A program made the position numbers and the translations under genes. Shown piece by piece: positions 33,700 through 50,700 of a stretch of 64,000 nucleotides of DNA (its first letter is position 1; each line of letters begins with the position of its first letter). The stretch is from contig CM077828.1 of assembly GCA_039720395.1 (NCBI GenBank), forward strand, positions 26,578,717-26,642,716, in the 5' to 3' direction. The notes below the pieces were generated by a model that saw only the letters and a program-made list of their open reading frames with translations, was not told where the DNA came from and made no database searches. The DNA comes from Liquidambar formosana (Eukaryota > Streptophyta > Magnoliopsida > Saxifragales > Altingiaceae).

Positions 33700-34530
33700 A
33701 AACATTGGCATTGAAGTTAAATTATTATTATTATTTTTTTAAACTCCATTTTGAATTGAAATCATATAAAAATATTTAGAAAATTTTCAATTATTCATAT
33801 TTCATTACTTGTATTATATTATGCATATTACATAACTTATAAAATAAAAATAAATTAAAATGAAAAATGAATCCCATAGAAAATCAAGAATCAAATTAGT
33901 CTTGTTCAAAAATCAAGAATCAAACTAAGAAACATTACTTAGTCATAGTCAAAACGTAAATTTCATATTTTTCTTTCATACCTGTTTGCAAAATATATAT
34001 ACCAAATAATTTATGAAAGTTGACTGGTTCGTGCTATCCTAAATGCTTAGTCACCCAAACGACGATGGAAATAGGTTTGATAAATCCCTGGTTAGCCAAA
34101 AAAAAAAAAAAAAGAATAAAGAAAGAATAAATAAAAATTAGTAATAATTTGTAGATGAAGGTGATATATGATAGAAAAGATGACAATGGCATAGAAGTAA
34201 TTAAGAAAGGAACCGAAGGCCCTTTTGGAGTCCCGATGTCCCAAGTGGATAAAATCTAGGGGACAGGGATCTTTAAATGACCTTTTCCAACTCCCTCCGT
34301 TTTCCTCATCCAAACCCAGACCCAAAACTCCCCCAACTATCTCGTACGGAACCGCCCTTTTCACACTGAACCATTTTCCTTTAGAATGTAGACCCCACCT
34401 TGCCACGTAGGACCCACCAAGTCTGCCACGTGAGCAAACAACATTCCATCGTCAAAAGCTGATCCATTTCGATGGGGTTGGGTGGAGCCACGTTGGCGAA
34501 AGCCAAATTTATTAATTTGATTTGAAGGAG

Positions 34531-34561
<31 letters not shown>

Positions 34562-37110
34562 TATTTTTACCTTTTTTTGAGGAAATTTATAATAAATTCC
34601 ATTAGATGGTTGAGTGGGACCCTCATTATCCGGCAACCGTGTTTCACGGCGGGTGTCGTAATGTGGTCGTCGTCAAACATGCGTGTGGAGTAGGCGTGTG
34701 TGGGTCACTCGTCCTTATCCATTAAAAGAGCAAAAAAAGGAATGGGTGGGTCCATTGCGTGGTGGAATGTTCCACGGATTATTATCCTTTTTCTGTGACG
34801 TTGCCCATCTTAGCAAGAAAAAGCTACTGTTGCATGTTGTCCCTCTACCCTTCCCCTCTTTTTATGTGTATAAAAATATAAATAAACGGCTTTATATCAG
34901 ATTTTATTTTTTTAATAAGACTATTCAAACCTTCGAGTAGTTTCTTACCCCAAATACAGCGAGAAATTGAAGTTAGGATTTTTACTTTTTGAGATATAAA
35001 TTTGAAGAACCATTTAGTATATTTTTTAAAATTAAATTTTACGATATCAAAAGAGATTTATTTAATTTCAAGGTTCGTTTTGAAAAGTTTAAAAAATTGA
35101 GAGAATTTTAAGGAAGATCGATCCAGGAGGGTATCTCAGATGACAAAAGATCATGATTCAAGGATCGTAGATTTAGTATTCGAGTCTCTGTTTTTTTACT
35201 ATTAAATTCACAGGCTTATGAGTGATTTGTACATCACAGAAATTAGTCTAAACCTAATAACTTGAAATACCCATCATTTAACTAAAGTATAAATAAAATG
35301 AAGAATCATGAAATTGAAATAATTTATTAACCGACAAACGAGAGCCATCTTATTGTAAATGGCCAATAAATTAAAGCAATGCCATTACAAGTGTTGGATC
35401 GATCAAATGGAATGAGAGACAAAAATGCCACAATTAACGCCATTTGAAATATAGTTCATACAAATAAATATTTTTTTCATTTTTGGTAAGGTTATCCCAA
35501 ATATAATCTCAGCCAAGTTCTAGTCCAAACTAATTTGACCGATGTGATATAGCGGCAACATCCGAATGAAAGAAAAAAGAGAATAAATAAGAGTTGAGTA
35601 GTAGACAGGAAATGCTTGAAAGGCCAGTCATATCAATATATTATAAAATGATAGAGATATATATTAGGCATTAGATTCTAAAGCACTAAGCAAAATCGGA
35701 AAGGTGCAAATATTGGGTCCAACATTTCAAGCTATTGATGTTGAGGGGTACACGCAAGGCATGTGTACACTGTGATGATGGTGGCGGGTGTTATCAAAAC
35801 ATAGAGATTTTATAATAATGACAGTATTAGAACACTAGCGACATTTATAATGAAAGGTATGGAAACTTCTTACACCAAAGGGCCAAATCAAAACCTCTTT
35901 ATGAAAATTAAAATGTATATTATTAGTGAACACTTTAAGAATAACGGCTTTCGGCTCTTATCCCAATAAGAAAAAAAAAAATTTAAAAATAATAATAATA
36001 AAGTTGGGAGGCAAGTTTGGACACTCGAAATTGCGTTCTCACATGCATTTAATAGAGGTTTTCTTTTTTTTTTGCCAAGCAACGAAGTGTCCGAACTGTC
36101 AGAATCCAACTAATCTCCGCTCACCACATAGGGCCGCCGTCCCATGAGGTTGTTTAACGTCCAAACTAATAACCCTAACTAGTGGTTGATCAAGAGAAAT
36201 TGATTGATTTCGAACTTGGGATGTCTGAGTTTACAGCTCACCCCATGTAATTAGGTGAAGTGAGGTAATTAGGTGAGGTATCAGACCCATGTAATTACAA
36301 TTACTCATTTAATCTCACTTCGCCTGATAAAAGATCGTTGGGTTATATATGCACACTCAAATCCTTGTAACAATACGTCTTAAAGCTGTGAGGATAACCT
36401 CAAGCGAACAATATTGTTGCAAGCCAAAGGGTGGGGTGAGACATTTTCCATGGCTCATTTTTCATGTACCAAAGTATCCTCTATTAACCCCATGGGATAG
36501 AAGAGTTGCTCCACTTCCTATTTCGGTTTTTCCCTATGGGCCAACCACCAATTGAGTTTTCATCAAAGTGAGGCCCATCATCAAAAGAGGAACCCTATAT
36601 TGCTTTTATTGCAAGGAACCAAGGATATCAACAAAAACTGTGTATTAGGTTGGGCCACCAATTTGAATGCAGTTAGCCCTACCCAAAATATGGCTCTTAT
36701 TTCACGTGGATTGCGAAGTCACATTTAGACTACCTAAGTAGTTATCAAAAGTAAAGCATTTAAACCAATGCAAGCTGTGTTAGGTCCAAAACCTTCTTCC
36801 TTCTTAAAAGCAAAAAGAAATTAGATTGATAAAAACCTAATTAAGACTGACTTGCAGCGACGATGACTTCATATGCATAGTCCAACAACTGTCATTATCT
36901 CGTTTTATTTTCTTTTTCTAGTTCTCAACAACTATGAGTATATATTTTTTAATATTTATAAGCGACTATCATTAATTATATATGGAGAAATGAGCACCTT
37001 CATTTGAAATTTGGGTTGGTTTTGAACCAAGCCCAAACCCAATGCTCATGGGTTGGGTTCAATTTGAGCCTAAGCTTTATAGTCAAGTTCAAACCAAGCT
37101 AAACACGACC
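33700..37110. other. Gene-poor AT-rich stretch
   Basis: No gene recognised. A possible degenerate SINE with 'gtattcgagtctc' lies near 35115-35265. The (TTTTTA)n stretch near 34536-34568 is low complexity. Confidence 0.45.
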
Positions 37111-37119
37111 CTATACTAA

Positions 37120-37517
37120 GGGAACGGCTATTGCAAGCCCCCATTCTTATAAGCCCACCCCTATCCTTTAGGTTTTTAAGGTTTTATGCAAAATATAAAA
37201 AGTTTTTATCAAAACCGGCCATGATATTCACTAGAAAACGTCATTTTGAACAACTTTGTAGAAGAAAGTTTTTCCTAAATCTATTGTTTAAATATACTTT
37301 TTAGCCATTTATAGCATTTATTTTATTTTTTGCCAAAAAGTCTACCTAAATGATAGATTTTGGAAAAACTTTCTTCTGCAAAGTTGTTCAAAATGATGTT
37401 TTCTAGTGGACCAAATGATTTGTTTTTGAAAAAACCTTTTATATTTTTCATGAAATCTTAAAAACCAAAAGAAAAGGGGTGGGCTTATAAGAATGGGGGG
37501 TTGCAATAGCCGTTCCC
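37120..37517. mobile_element. Mutator-type foldback MITE, family M1 copy 2
   Basis: A 398-bp element with perfect 17-bp terminal inverted repeats gggaacggctattgcaa and the perfect 9-bp target duplication ctatactaa at 37111-37119 and 37518-37526. The two halves are largely inverse of each other, so a transcript would fold into a long hairpin. Confidence 0.96.
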
Positions 37518-37980
37518 CTATACTAAACATATAAACTGATTGGGTTTGGTCCATCTGGATATCGAGTCTACAGGACTGTTTGTGAACTCCCAGAATTAGA
37601 CTAGGTCAAGTCCGTTTCATTCTATAGCGGGTTGATGAGAGTGAAGTAAAGTGGAATTGAAAAAAAAAAAAAAATTCCTTAATTATCACTTGATTGGGTT
37701 CTTAATTTTCCCAAACAACCATGTAGTCATTGCAAAAACTATGTTCCACACTCAAGACTTCTTAACACAAGCTCACATGTCAACATGTACTGAAGTACCT
37801 ACAAACAAATCCAAGAGTTGAGTGTTTACCATATTAGTTGGATTCTGATGTGACAATTTTTTGAAATATGTTAAATTTATCGGTTTTCTCTATCAATTTT
37901 ATTTATCGTCCGACGTGCAATGTTGTAATTAATCAATTAACTATTTTTTTTATTAACCGATTAACTTTTTCCTTTCCTTT

Positions 37981-38341
37981 TTCTGACTATAAATTGAAAA
38001 AGGGAAAATGGATGCCAATGGATAACTCAATTGAACTCATCATTCATCAAGCAAATGTAACACCACTCCAATTTTTATTGAGCTCAACATTAAGTCAAAC
38101 CTTACCCCCTCAGTATAGAAACCATGGCACCTATTCGTATAGTCAACCAAATACTCAATTTTTCTGACTATAAATTGAAAAAGGAAAAATGGATGCCAAT
38201 GGATAACTCAATTGAACTCATCATTCATCAAGCAAATGTAACACCACTCCAATTTTTATTGAGCTCAACATTAAGTCAAACCTTTCCCCCTCAGTATAGA
38301 AACCATGGCACCTATTCGTATAGTCAACCAAATACTCAATT
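37981..38341. repeat. Recent 181-bp tandem duplication upstream of the membrane-protein gene
   Basis: The block at 37981-38161 (starting ttctgactataaattg) is repeated almost base for base at 38162-38341. I count only a handful of differences, for instance 'aagggaaaa' against 'aaggaaaaa' and 'accttacccc' against 'acctttcccc'. The second copy ends about 140 bp before the start codon at 38479, so it lies in the leader or promoter. Confidence 0.92.
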
Positions 38342-38478
38342 GTCTTGCAGCTTCCTAGCAAGCGCACCGTGCGCATCGCCCGCAACCATAAGCTGGGGGC
38401 TGTATTAGTGTATTGACGCAGCTCCGAGGAGGAGGAGGAGGAGAAGGAGGAGCAAAAGGGTGCGCACTAGGCCGAGCC

Positions 38479-40456
38479 ATGCCAGGACCAGGACCCCACA
38501 TGATGTACGCCATGGGCACGGGCCTAGGACTCACCACCATCAGCAACGGCAGGTTCACCCCTCACCACTGCCTCACCTACGCCCTCAACGCCTTCTTCGG
38601 ACCCGATCTCGGCTCCTTCTCCGAATGGCTCACTTCCACTCTCGGCCTAGCCCAGTCCTTGGGCTCCGCAATAGAAGGCGTCATCCATCACCCCTTTTAT
38701 TACATCATGGTTCTGGGGTTTCCTCTCTCTGTTCTCTACTCTTGGGTCTCTAGGGTTTTCCTCCGCAAGGGTCTTCTCGATTCACCTTCTGGGGTCAGTG
38801 TTTGAACTTTCAACAACAACCCTCATCTAATTTTGTTATGTGGATTCCTTTGAAAGTACTTTCTTGCTTTTTGAAAGTAAAAAATTGATGAATTTTTAGC
38901 TCTTGAAAGCAAGATAGTACTCTCAAAAACAAAGTAAGAGGTACCCATTTGGCCATTTCCTGATTGTTTGGCACTTACCTAGTCCTTAATTTGGAATGAT
39001 TAGTTTCATTTGTCGCACTCCATTTAAATTGAACTTTTAGTATTGATGTATTATGGGGCAAATTCTACAAGCACATGGTAGAGAATTACAATTACAATTA
39101 CGGGAGCCAAGGATGATCGTTTATTTTGTTTTGAAATTTTTTGTTTTTACAGTGGCTCTTTGTTACATGGGTATAAAAATGTTCTGATTCTAAAGCATAT
39201 TGCATATGGGTTTTATGGTGCAGGCACCCCTTACTAGAAGGCAATGCTTCTTGTTGGTATCGGCGGGGTCTTTAACACACTTTTTCTTAGACCACTTGTT
39301 TGAGGTAATTTATATAGAGAGTTTATGAGTTAATTTTAGTACTTAATGATTTTCTAAACATTTGTGTGCAAGACTAGTGAGATGAATGGAAAGTTGGGAG
39401 TGTGTTGCTTTAAAAAACTGCTTTAACTGAAACCACACATGTCACTAAACGTTTAGGAGGATTCAGAATTCATGGTGATCATAGGTATTTATGATTAGAG
39501 AAAGCTTTAAAGACAAATGACGGCGTATTTTAATTGACTGAGCCCTTAAATTTCTGTTATTGTTTACTGAACCTACTGTATGTATGCTCAAAGAGGTACC
39601 ATGGTGTAGTTGTGGTATGAGGGTCCAGCGTAGGAGTTATATGCCAGATTAGAACATAGTTGATGCTGCTCAACCATTTCAAATACAAAACTAGCCATTT
39701 CATCCACACTAACACCAAGTCATGAATTCAATCATCATGTGTCTTGAAAATCTTCTGCTCCTTTCTTAGAGGAATAAAAAGCTCATCTTTCTCTTACCGA
39801 GGCATAGAGGGACCTGAAGGCATACTTATGTGAGCAACCACCCCTAAGCCCAAGCCCTTAGGTGGAGCTCTAGCGTATCTAAGAGACTTATGTGCAATAT
39901 TTCTCTTTGCTTTTTGGAATTTCATGTGCTTCAGATTAATGGACCTTTCTACATGTATAGGAAAATGGGCATTCGTCAATGTATACTTGGATATTAAGCA
40001 CAGGTTGGTGGAAGAACCGAGCACCTGTCAACCCAGATGCTGTTGTTGTAGTTGGCTTCTTATGCACTTGCTTAATTGGTGGCTTCATCTACATTAACAG
40101 GTGTTGTTTTCTGAACACTGCAAGAAATTTTATATGTAGTTTTCTTTCGGGCATAGGTTTGGTCCTTGATATATTCACATTGCCCAACTGTTTTGTCCTG
40201 CAGGGTGAAGTCCTTAAAGTCCATCAGAAACCAATCCAATCAATCAATAAAACTTGTTCTGATCATTGCAAGCCTGTACTGCTTATGGTGTGCAAGCCAG
40301 ATATATTGGGTAGATCCTCCTCGGCCGGCAGTTGGTGAAGAGGCTGATCTTGGAGTTCTTGTATTTTTAGCCACTTATTTCTTTCTCCCTCACAGTCTAT
40401 GTGTAATGTCTATGAACCTAAAAGATCATATTGCCCTTGAGGAACTCCCTCGTTAA
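38479..40456 (+). CDS. Multi-pass membrane protein of unknown function (262 aa, four exons)
   Basis: Exons 38479-38793, 39224-39304, 39961-40100 and 40204-40456 join in frame. The start M-P-G-P-G-P is preferred over an in-frame upstream ATG because the added residues are a low-complexity glycine run. Hydrophobic segments are visible in exon 1 (Y-Y-I-M-V-L-G-F-P-L), exon 3 (V-V-V-V-G-F-L-C-T-C-L-I-G-G) and exon 4 (two, around L-V-L-I-I-A-S-L-Y and L-V-F-L-A-T-Y-F-F-L-P). Conserved-looking His/Asp residues occur in H-H-C-L-T-Y, F-F-G-P-D-L-G and L-T-H-F-F-L-D-H-L-F-E. That spacing recalls membrane-bound metal-dependent hydrolases of the YdjM/zinc phospholipase C type, but this is only a pattern guess. 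I recognise the protein as plant-conserved without knowing a function. Confidence 0.85.
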
Positions 40457-42370
40457 CAGTATTGTTATCACTTAAGAGTTGAGAACATCGCCTTCTACAT
40501 AAAGTCTTAACACACTTTGACCTTGGAGAGCAGAACGATCTTCACGTCATGCCCTAGGGCACATGTTTTATAAAGCATTGGTTCCACCATCTGTTAGAGT
40601 TGGACCCCAATGATTTCTTAATGTCTCCAAACTTTGTGTCAGGCTGTCATTTTTATTGCAACTCATATTTCTGTAAATTGGAGAGTTCAAACCATTATTG
40701 TAAGCCATTATAAATTTATTATTATTATTATTATTTTTGGGTAGATTAAGCCATTATAAATTAAAGAGCATGGATTTTCTCTTTTTCGGCTGATACTGCT
40801 GTTTTGAGAATAATATTGATCGTGGAAAATATAAGGCTTAGAGCCTTGATTTGTTGTTGGAAATGGGTGAGAGAGATTGTGTATGATGATAAAACTGGAT
40901 TATGAGGGTGGGGTTGCAATGGCAACACCCCGCCACCAACCCCCTCGGGGCGCCTGTTTAGCTTGAAATAAATACACAACTAAGAAGTGGGGCATGAGGT
41001 TAGAATTGCATGCTAACATTGGGTGACAATGGTGATGTTGGCCTAACCGTGGAGATGGCAATAAAGTGGTGATAGTGATGGTGACTAAGGCAGGAACAAT
41101 TTTAGGCTGGGATTGAGTGGTATCAAGTTTTTGGCTGGGTGGGGTATGTCAGGATGGTCCATCCTGTTTGCGACCTTATGATAAAAAACCCAACCGTGAG
41201 ATTGGATGTTGGATTTGCATAATGATAGTAACAATCTAAGGAACAAAGTGCAGATCAAAATTCATCACTATTCGAAAATTTGCTATCCACTTAAGGCGAC
41301 CTTGAGCCAACCCAAGTTACTGGGCTTGTCTTACAGTCCCACAGCCGATATTGTAACATGACACTAAATTGGGTTCATTGCATTTTTGGACTCGTTTTGA
41401 TGTGAGGCTTGACTTTATGAGAAGCAGCGGTACGCTCTTTATACTGGTCTTGATTCAATTAATAGACCATCGACAGACTCCATTTGAATTTAGACAATTC
41501 GTGCTTTCTTCTTCAAATATCAATTAATGGAGCATTTTTGTATCAATACATGTCTGGGGCATAGCCACAGCTGCCACTTGAGTGTGTCCATGCTACTTCA
41601 TCTCTGGTTAATGTAGGAAAAAAAATTAAATTTAAAGACGGTTAATCATTGCTACTTTTTTTTTTTAATTTTAATTTAAAAATTTTAAAGCCAAAGGAAA
41701 GAACATACTTAAGCTTCATAGAGGAGCTTAGCATCTCAACCAGGTTGACATCCTAAGACCTCCCAATCATTGCTAAAATTAATAAAAGTTTGATTCCGGT
41801 TGTCATTGCTTTTGAGAATGCTAGGCCTAGCTAGCATTCACAAAAATAAGTAATGATATGCTGGAAACTTAATATGACTGGCCTCGATTGGACCATCATT
41901 GCTTTTTGAAATAACGGCCAGTCATGCTAACCATACGTCTCCCTACCTATGGACATGTCAAACTTCTTGAATTTAGAATGAATCCATGAGATGTTGCATG
42001 GTATATATGGCTTTAACTCTTTCCTTTGAAACATCTTATTTACTCAATATTGTATCTTAAATTCCTGTTAGCAGAGACATAATCGATCTTCAACTGGTTG
42101 TACAGTTATATATAAACTCTATATAATCTGAAATTTTCATTTCATAGATAACCAAGGTGATGAGTCTACTTTAAAAAAAAAAATGATTCTAACTTCTCCA
42201 AAATAAAACTTGAACACAATTATGCCATTCAATTTTGGAAAATTTATTATGGAGAGTAATTAGGCAAACAATGCCCTATTTTGCAACTCTTCATTATTGA
42301 ACAGGCACATTCCTATGTTTGGAGTTGTAATTGTGTATCATCTCCATTGTCAATGCTATTGAGACCTATT
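40457..42370. other. Intergenic between convergent genes
   Basis: Holds the 3' UTRs of the membrane-protein gene (plus) and the aminopropyltransferase gene (minus). A (TTA)n run sits at 40717-40735. No further gene seen. Confidence 0.5.
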
Positions 42371-45943
<3,573 letters not shown>

Positions 45944-47660
45944 GGTTTTTCCTTTTTTTCCCCTTGACAGGCTTAAACTCTGTTCCTTTATCAAATTGGT
46001 CTTTTAAAGCACAAGCATAAGTGCCCGGCTCGGTCTTTCTCCTTTTTTTTTTGGTAACTGCTATAACGTGTGACCCAAATAGGGGAAATCCAAGTGGATT
46101 TTCTGACTTTAAAGTCTGGTACACCATGGATAATTCTCTTTGTTTTTGCCCTCTTGGGAAATCCTAGTATTAGGGAAGCCAAATGTCAGCATGCAGGGCT
46201 AACTAGCTTGCTGAGTTGGAGGGTCATGACCCACCAAATGTTGGGGTCATTGTAAAACAGAAAGTTTGCAGACAAATCAACATGCATGCGGAGTTGGTGG
46301 GTTCCTTCTGTAAAAGAAAGTGAGTACAGACAAACCAGCTGATTGGGTGACTCAAGCGTAATGATTTGAACTGGTTTTAAAAAAAGGTTGACTGGTTGAC
46401 TGTGAAGCGTTATGGTATGAACTGGTTTTTAAGTAGGTAAAAAATATGGGAAGAAATTTCGAGGCAAAGAGGTTCAAAATTGAGAAAAACAAAACTAACC
46501 ATGGTTAATTCAGGCTCGACTGAGGGGTTAAACTTAAACCTTCTACCCAAACCCAACACATGGGACACATGGTTGAATGATTGGCCACGGGTTACACATG
46601 AGCTGGGCAGGCTAAGCGGATTGGACTTGCAATTTTCTCTTGTGTAAACTCTGTTTTCATGCTTCTACATTCCTCACATTTCAAATTTGAAATTTCCATT
46701 CTTGCACAGTACCTGGAATTCTTCAATTCTTGAATAATCAATAATACAAGATACCAACATAAGTATATCAATTTATTTTTAATATTAGGTGAGTTATGAG
46801 TGGTTAAAATATTACCTAACAATTTCAGATTTACTGAGCTTGAATAGTTTAGGTATTTAATATTAATGAATTTATTTTGAACTTAGCTAAAATTTTAAAA
46901 AAATTTAGGTTTGTAAACAAGTGAAGTTGAGTTGAGATAAGTAGTCGGTTGCTCAGGCTTAACTTGCTAAATTAACAAGCTCAAAGTAAGGCTTGTTTGA
47001 GTTAATAAGTTAAATGGGCATTTTATTGAGTAGAACTCAAACTTGAGTAGTTTGGTTATATAAAGTGTTAATAATCAGATTGAGCCGGTAATACTTTATT
47101 TAATCTTGGCTCAATAAATGAACCAACTCAAAAATAATGTTTAAACTTCACTCATTTATATTTACAATTGATCCTGAACGAGTCTTTTATCAAACCGATG
47201 TCAAATCAAATTCGAATAACTTGGCTTTAGCTTGACCCATTTACTTTCAGATGCTAAGGATTGTAAGTTTTATGGTAAACCTGAAAACTTGGCCAGTTGA
47301 GAATAAGTTTGGCCAATTTTGATTTTATACTTTTTGGTGAATTTATTTTCCCTATCTGAAAACGAGGTATAAACACAATTTTTTTCAAATTAACTATAAC
47401 TTGGTTTATTTAAAAATTAGATAGGATCATACCCAATCTTATCTAGTATTTGAAGTTCCCAAACAAGCCCCCGTCTTTTACGAAGCTTTTGTCCAGCCAA
47501 CCCGGAGTAGCTAAAACCAGACATACCCATCACCATATGAGTCTCCTTCGCGCGTTTTTCTCGTTTAAACTGTAACGGTAAATGACAACTGCTCTGGCTC
47601 TCCGCAAACCTCTCATCCCATTCGGACTCACCACCGTCCCCAAACTCTAACTCAACCTCC
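45944..47660. promoter_or_regulatory. Shared upstream region of divergent aminopropyltransferase and CNGC genes
   Basis: The two genes point away from each other, about 1.8 kb apart (start codons at 45943 and 47788), so this interval holds both promoters. The open frame at 45927-46127 (minus) continues into the aminopropyltransferase leader in another phase and I do not call it a gene. No single motif can be assigned with confidence. Confidence 0.5.
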
Positions 47661-47663
47661 TCC

Positions 47664-47700
47664 TCCTCCTCTCTCTCTCTCTCTCTCTCTCCTCTGCAAC
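47664..47700. repeat. (CT)n tract in the CNGC leader
   Basis: A pyrimidine dinucleotide run directly upstream of the first upstream ATG. Such CT-rich leaders are common near plant transcription starts. Confidence 0.8.
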
Positions 47701-47710
47701 TTTCTCTCTC

Positions 47711-47791
47711 ATGCCAACTTTTTCTCTCCTAGGGTTTTGCACCAACCCACCGAACGTCACTCTACGCCATGGAAGGAGAAGAAGAAAATGA
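47711..47791 (+). promoter_or_regulatory. uORF 1 of the CNGC gene (26 aa), stop overlaps the main start
   Basis: ATG at 47711-47713; stop TGA at 47789-47791. The main start codon is 47788-47790, so the two share the sequence ATGA. The encoded peptide is basic at its end (G-R-R-R-R-K). Presence in the mRNA depends on transcription starting before 47711, which is inferred from the CT-rich leader. Confidence 0.6.
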
Positions 47792-47795
47792 ATAA
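47769..47795 (+). promoter_or_regulatory. uORF 2 of the CNGC gene (8 aa), spans the main start
   Basis: ATG at 47769-47771 in the good context gccATGG; stop TAA at 47793-47795, just past the main ATG. It is out of frame with both uORF 1 and the channel. Confidence 0.65.
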
Positions 47796-50700
47796 TATCC
47801 GCCTCTACTCCACCGCCCGACTCCGCCCTCACTTCCCCAAATCCTTCTCTCTCCGCCGCAATTCGCCATGGTGGTCCCAAACCCTAGACCCAGGAAGCGA
47901 ATTCGTCACCAGATGGAACAAAATCTTCCTCGTCTCTTGCTTCATTGCTCTGTTCTTAGACCCTCTTTACTTCTACCTCCCCATCATCGGTGGCCCCGCC
48001 TGCATGCAAATCGATGTCGGGTTGGGAATCGTCGTCACCTTCTTTCGGAGCGTCGCCGATTTGTTTTACTTGATGCATATGGTGATAAAATTTCGGACGG
48101 GGTTCGTCGCGCCGAGCTCGAGGGTTTTCGGCAGGGGCGTGATCGTCATGGATGCGAGGAAGATTGCAATGAGGTATTTGAAGTCGGATTTTGTAATGGA
48201 CCTTGCCGCGACGCTTCCACTACCACAGGTGATTTATTTGTTCATAATCATTTTACTCCATTTTCTTTCAATTTTTGGGGAATTCATAAGAACTTTCAAT
48301 TGTATAATTTTTCGTACTTTTCTTTGGAATTTTTTACCCATAGCTCATAGCCTTCCCTAGGAAGCCGTTTTCGAGACATGAACCCGAGATGTGGTGTTGG
48401 CTTTGATACCAAAAGTTACGAACTTTAATTAATATGTCAGTAGTCTCAGGAGAAATGGAATGCGTTAAACTAATTCGGTTAGCTGAACTCTTGACATTCT
48501 GACTCGAATTCACATGGGAAGCCTCCAAATATCATTTGGTTTTGGATTTTTTTTTTATTTATTTTTTTAAAGCAATTGGTGTTATCAGATACAATTCATT
48601 TCTACTACATATTTAGGCCACTGATTTTTTTTTTTTTTCCAGCTCCTAACGAATTACAAATAATACCCTATTGTTACGTTCCATTTTCTGAGAAAATTTG
48701 GAAAAAATAGTATATGACTCTCAACCACTGTCCATTTTCCACTGGTGATGAGGGGATTATATATATAAAAATTTTATATATGAGATTTCTACTATATATT
48801 TATATATGAGATTTGTGTCATATGTCATCCTTGTGTAGACAATAGACTTAATAGAGCGGAACAACTGCTGTCTCTTGGCTTATAAATGACTACACGTAAA
48901 GCAATTATGGCAGCCAACATCAGATTGTTTGATTCAGGAAAAATGAATTTTTATGTTTAAAAACATGTGAGTTTGAGGGAGTTTGTGATGAAAAAACATG
49001 TCGGAAATTTATTCGAATATATAGGAATAATATACAAGTATTTGACTTCGCCTTGCAAAATTTCTGTGTGGAATGGGCAAATAATCTTTAATTTGGCTTG
49101 CTGAATCTCAAGGACATATTGAGTTGAGTTATATTTTGGTGGTTTTCTTTTGCCTAAATTTAAAACTCTGTTACACTTTGCGTGAGTATGCTTCATTGGG
49201 CCAATAATTGTTCTAGTGGTGTCCTACACAACCTTTAGATGTGATAATTTATTTTCATATGTTATTTTTAGAGTTGATACTCTACCACTATCATATTTTA
49301 GTAGTCATTATATTGCTTTATTTTGTTTGGTTTTGCTTTGGCAGATTGTCATCTGGTTTGTAATTCCAGCAGCAACAAATCCTACAGCTAATAATGCTAA
49401 CCACACCCTTTCTCTGATTGTTCTCATTCAATATGTTCCTCGATTGTTTCTCATTTTTCCTTTGAACCGACGGATTATCAAAACTACTGGTGTTGTAGCC
49501 AAGACTGCTTGGTCAGGGGCAGCGTACAATCTTCTTCTCTATATGCTAGCTAGTCATGTAAGCACCCATTCCCCATATGTGCCTGTTACTTTTCATCTTG
49601 CTTTCTTGCCACCTAGAGAATGATGGCGGCATGTCGGCGATGCTTTGAGTGAGTCAAGTAAAAATTTTAGCTAGTTGGTTTTTATTATTATTATTATTTT
49701 ACATTGTCAGTGCAGGTTTTAGGAGCTTTGTGGTATCTGTTGTCCATTGAGCGGCAGCACTCATGCTGGACTCTAGAATGTCAGAAGGAGGAGAATGCCA
49801 AAGACTCTCGATCTTGTAATCCATGGTTTCTTGATTGTAGTAGTTTGGAAAAGGTTGAACGCAAATTATGGCTGAACTCCACTCATTTGCTCGTTAATTG
49901 TGATGCTCGAAATAATAGCATGGATTTTTACTATGGAATGTTTGCCTCTGCTTTTACCGATGATGTTACTTCTTCAAATTTCGTCGAGAAATATTTTTAC
50001 TGCCTTTGGTGGGGTTTGAGGAGTCTAAGGTATGGTTTGTTTGATCTAATATGTGAAACCTTTTTTTTTTTTTTTTTTTTTTTTTGGGGGGGGGGGGGGT
50101 TTAATTTAATATGTGTCATTGCTTGCTGAATCTTATGCAGTTTTATGCTATATTTTTGTCCTAAATTCATTGTCCTTTATTGGTTGTGATACCTACTCAT
50201 ACCTGGCTCTTCTATTGGTTGCAAAAGATATACAATGAGAGTACTTTCTTTTCTTGAAATTCCCTATTAGGTTATCTTGTTTTCTGAAGTATATTTATAC
50301 GACATCTTACGTGAAAATTAGTATGGTCTCTTTATTTGTCACAAATACATTTTTGGTCTTTTTCAGTGAATTGGGTTTGCTCCTTGATTAAATATCAATG
50401 TGAATCTTGTGGGATCTTAATTTATCATCTCATATTGATGGAACCATCCTTACAGAGTCACAATATTGGCAATTGGCATGTAATGGTTCAGCAATCATAA
50501 ACACCTAAGTTCCTTAGATTTTGTCCATTTATCAGATTTGATCCTGTTTTAAGGTGTTTTCTAAAGAGTCAAAATCCTCTTTTAGCTTCATTGCAATTCT
50601 TGCACTTTCATGCTAGGAGAATTGGGAACACATATCTGTAACTTTTCATATACATATTCTGAAAATATTGATTCTTTGAGAAAAAAAATTAAAAAAAATA

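Noticed and set aside
37868..38408. Open frames of 99 and 94 residues over the duplicated block
   Set aside because: Both are the same non-coding 181-bp repeat read twice; they have no partner exon and no known similarity.
38413..38478. Upstream in-frame start for the membrane protein adding 22 residues
   Set aside because: The added stretch is a low-complexity Gly/Glu run and includes sequence that looks like leader; the M-P-G-P-G-P start is more protein-like.
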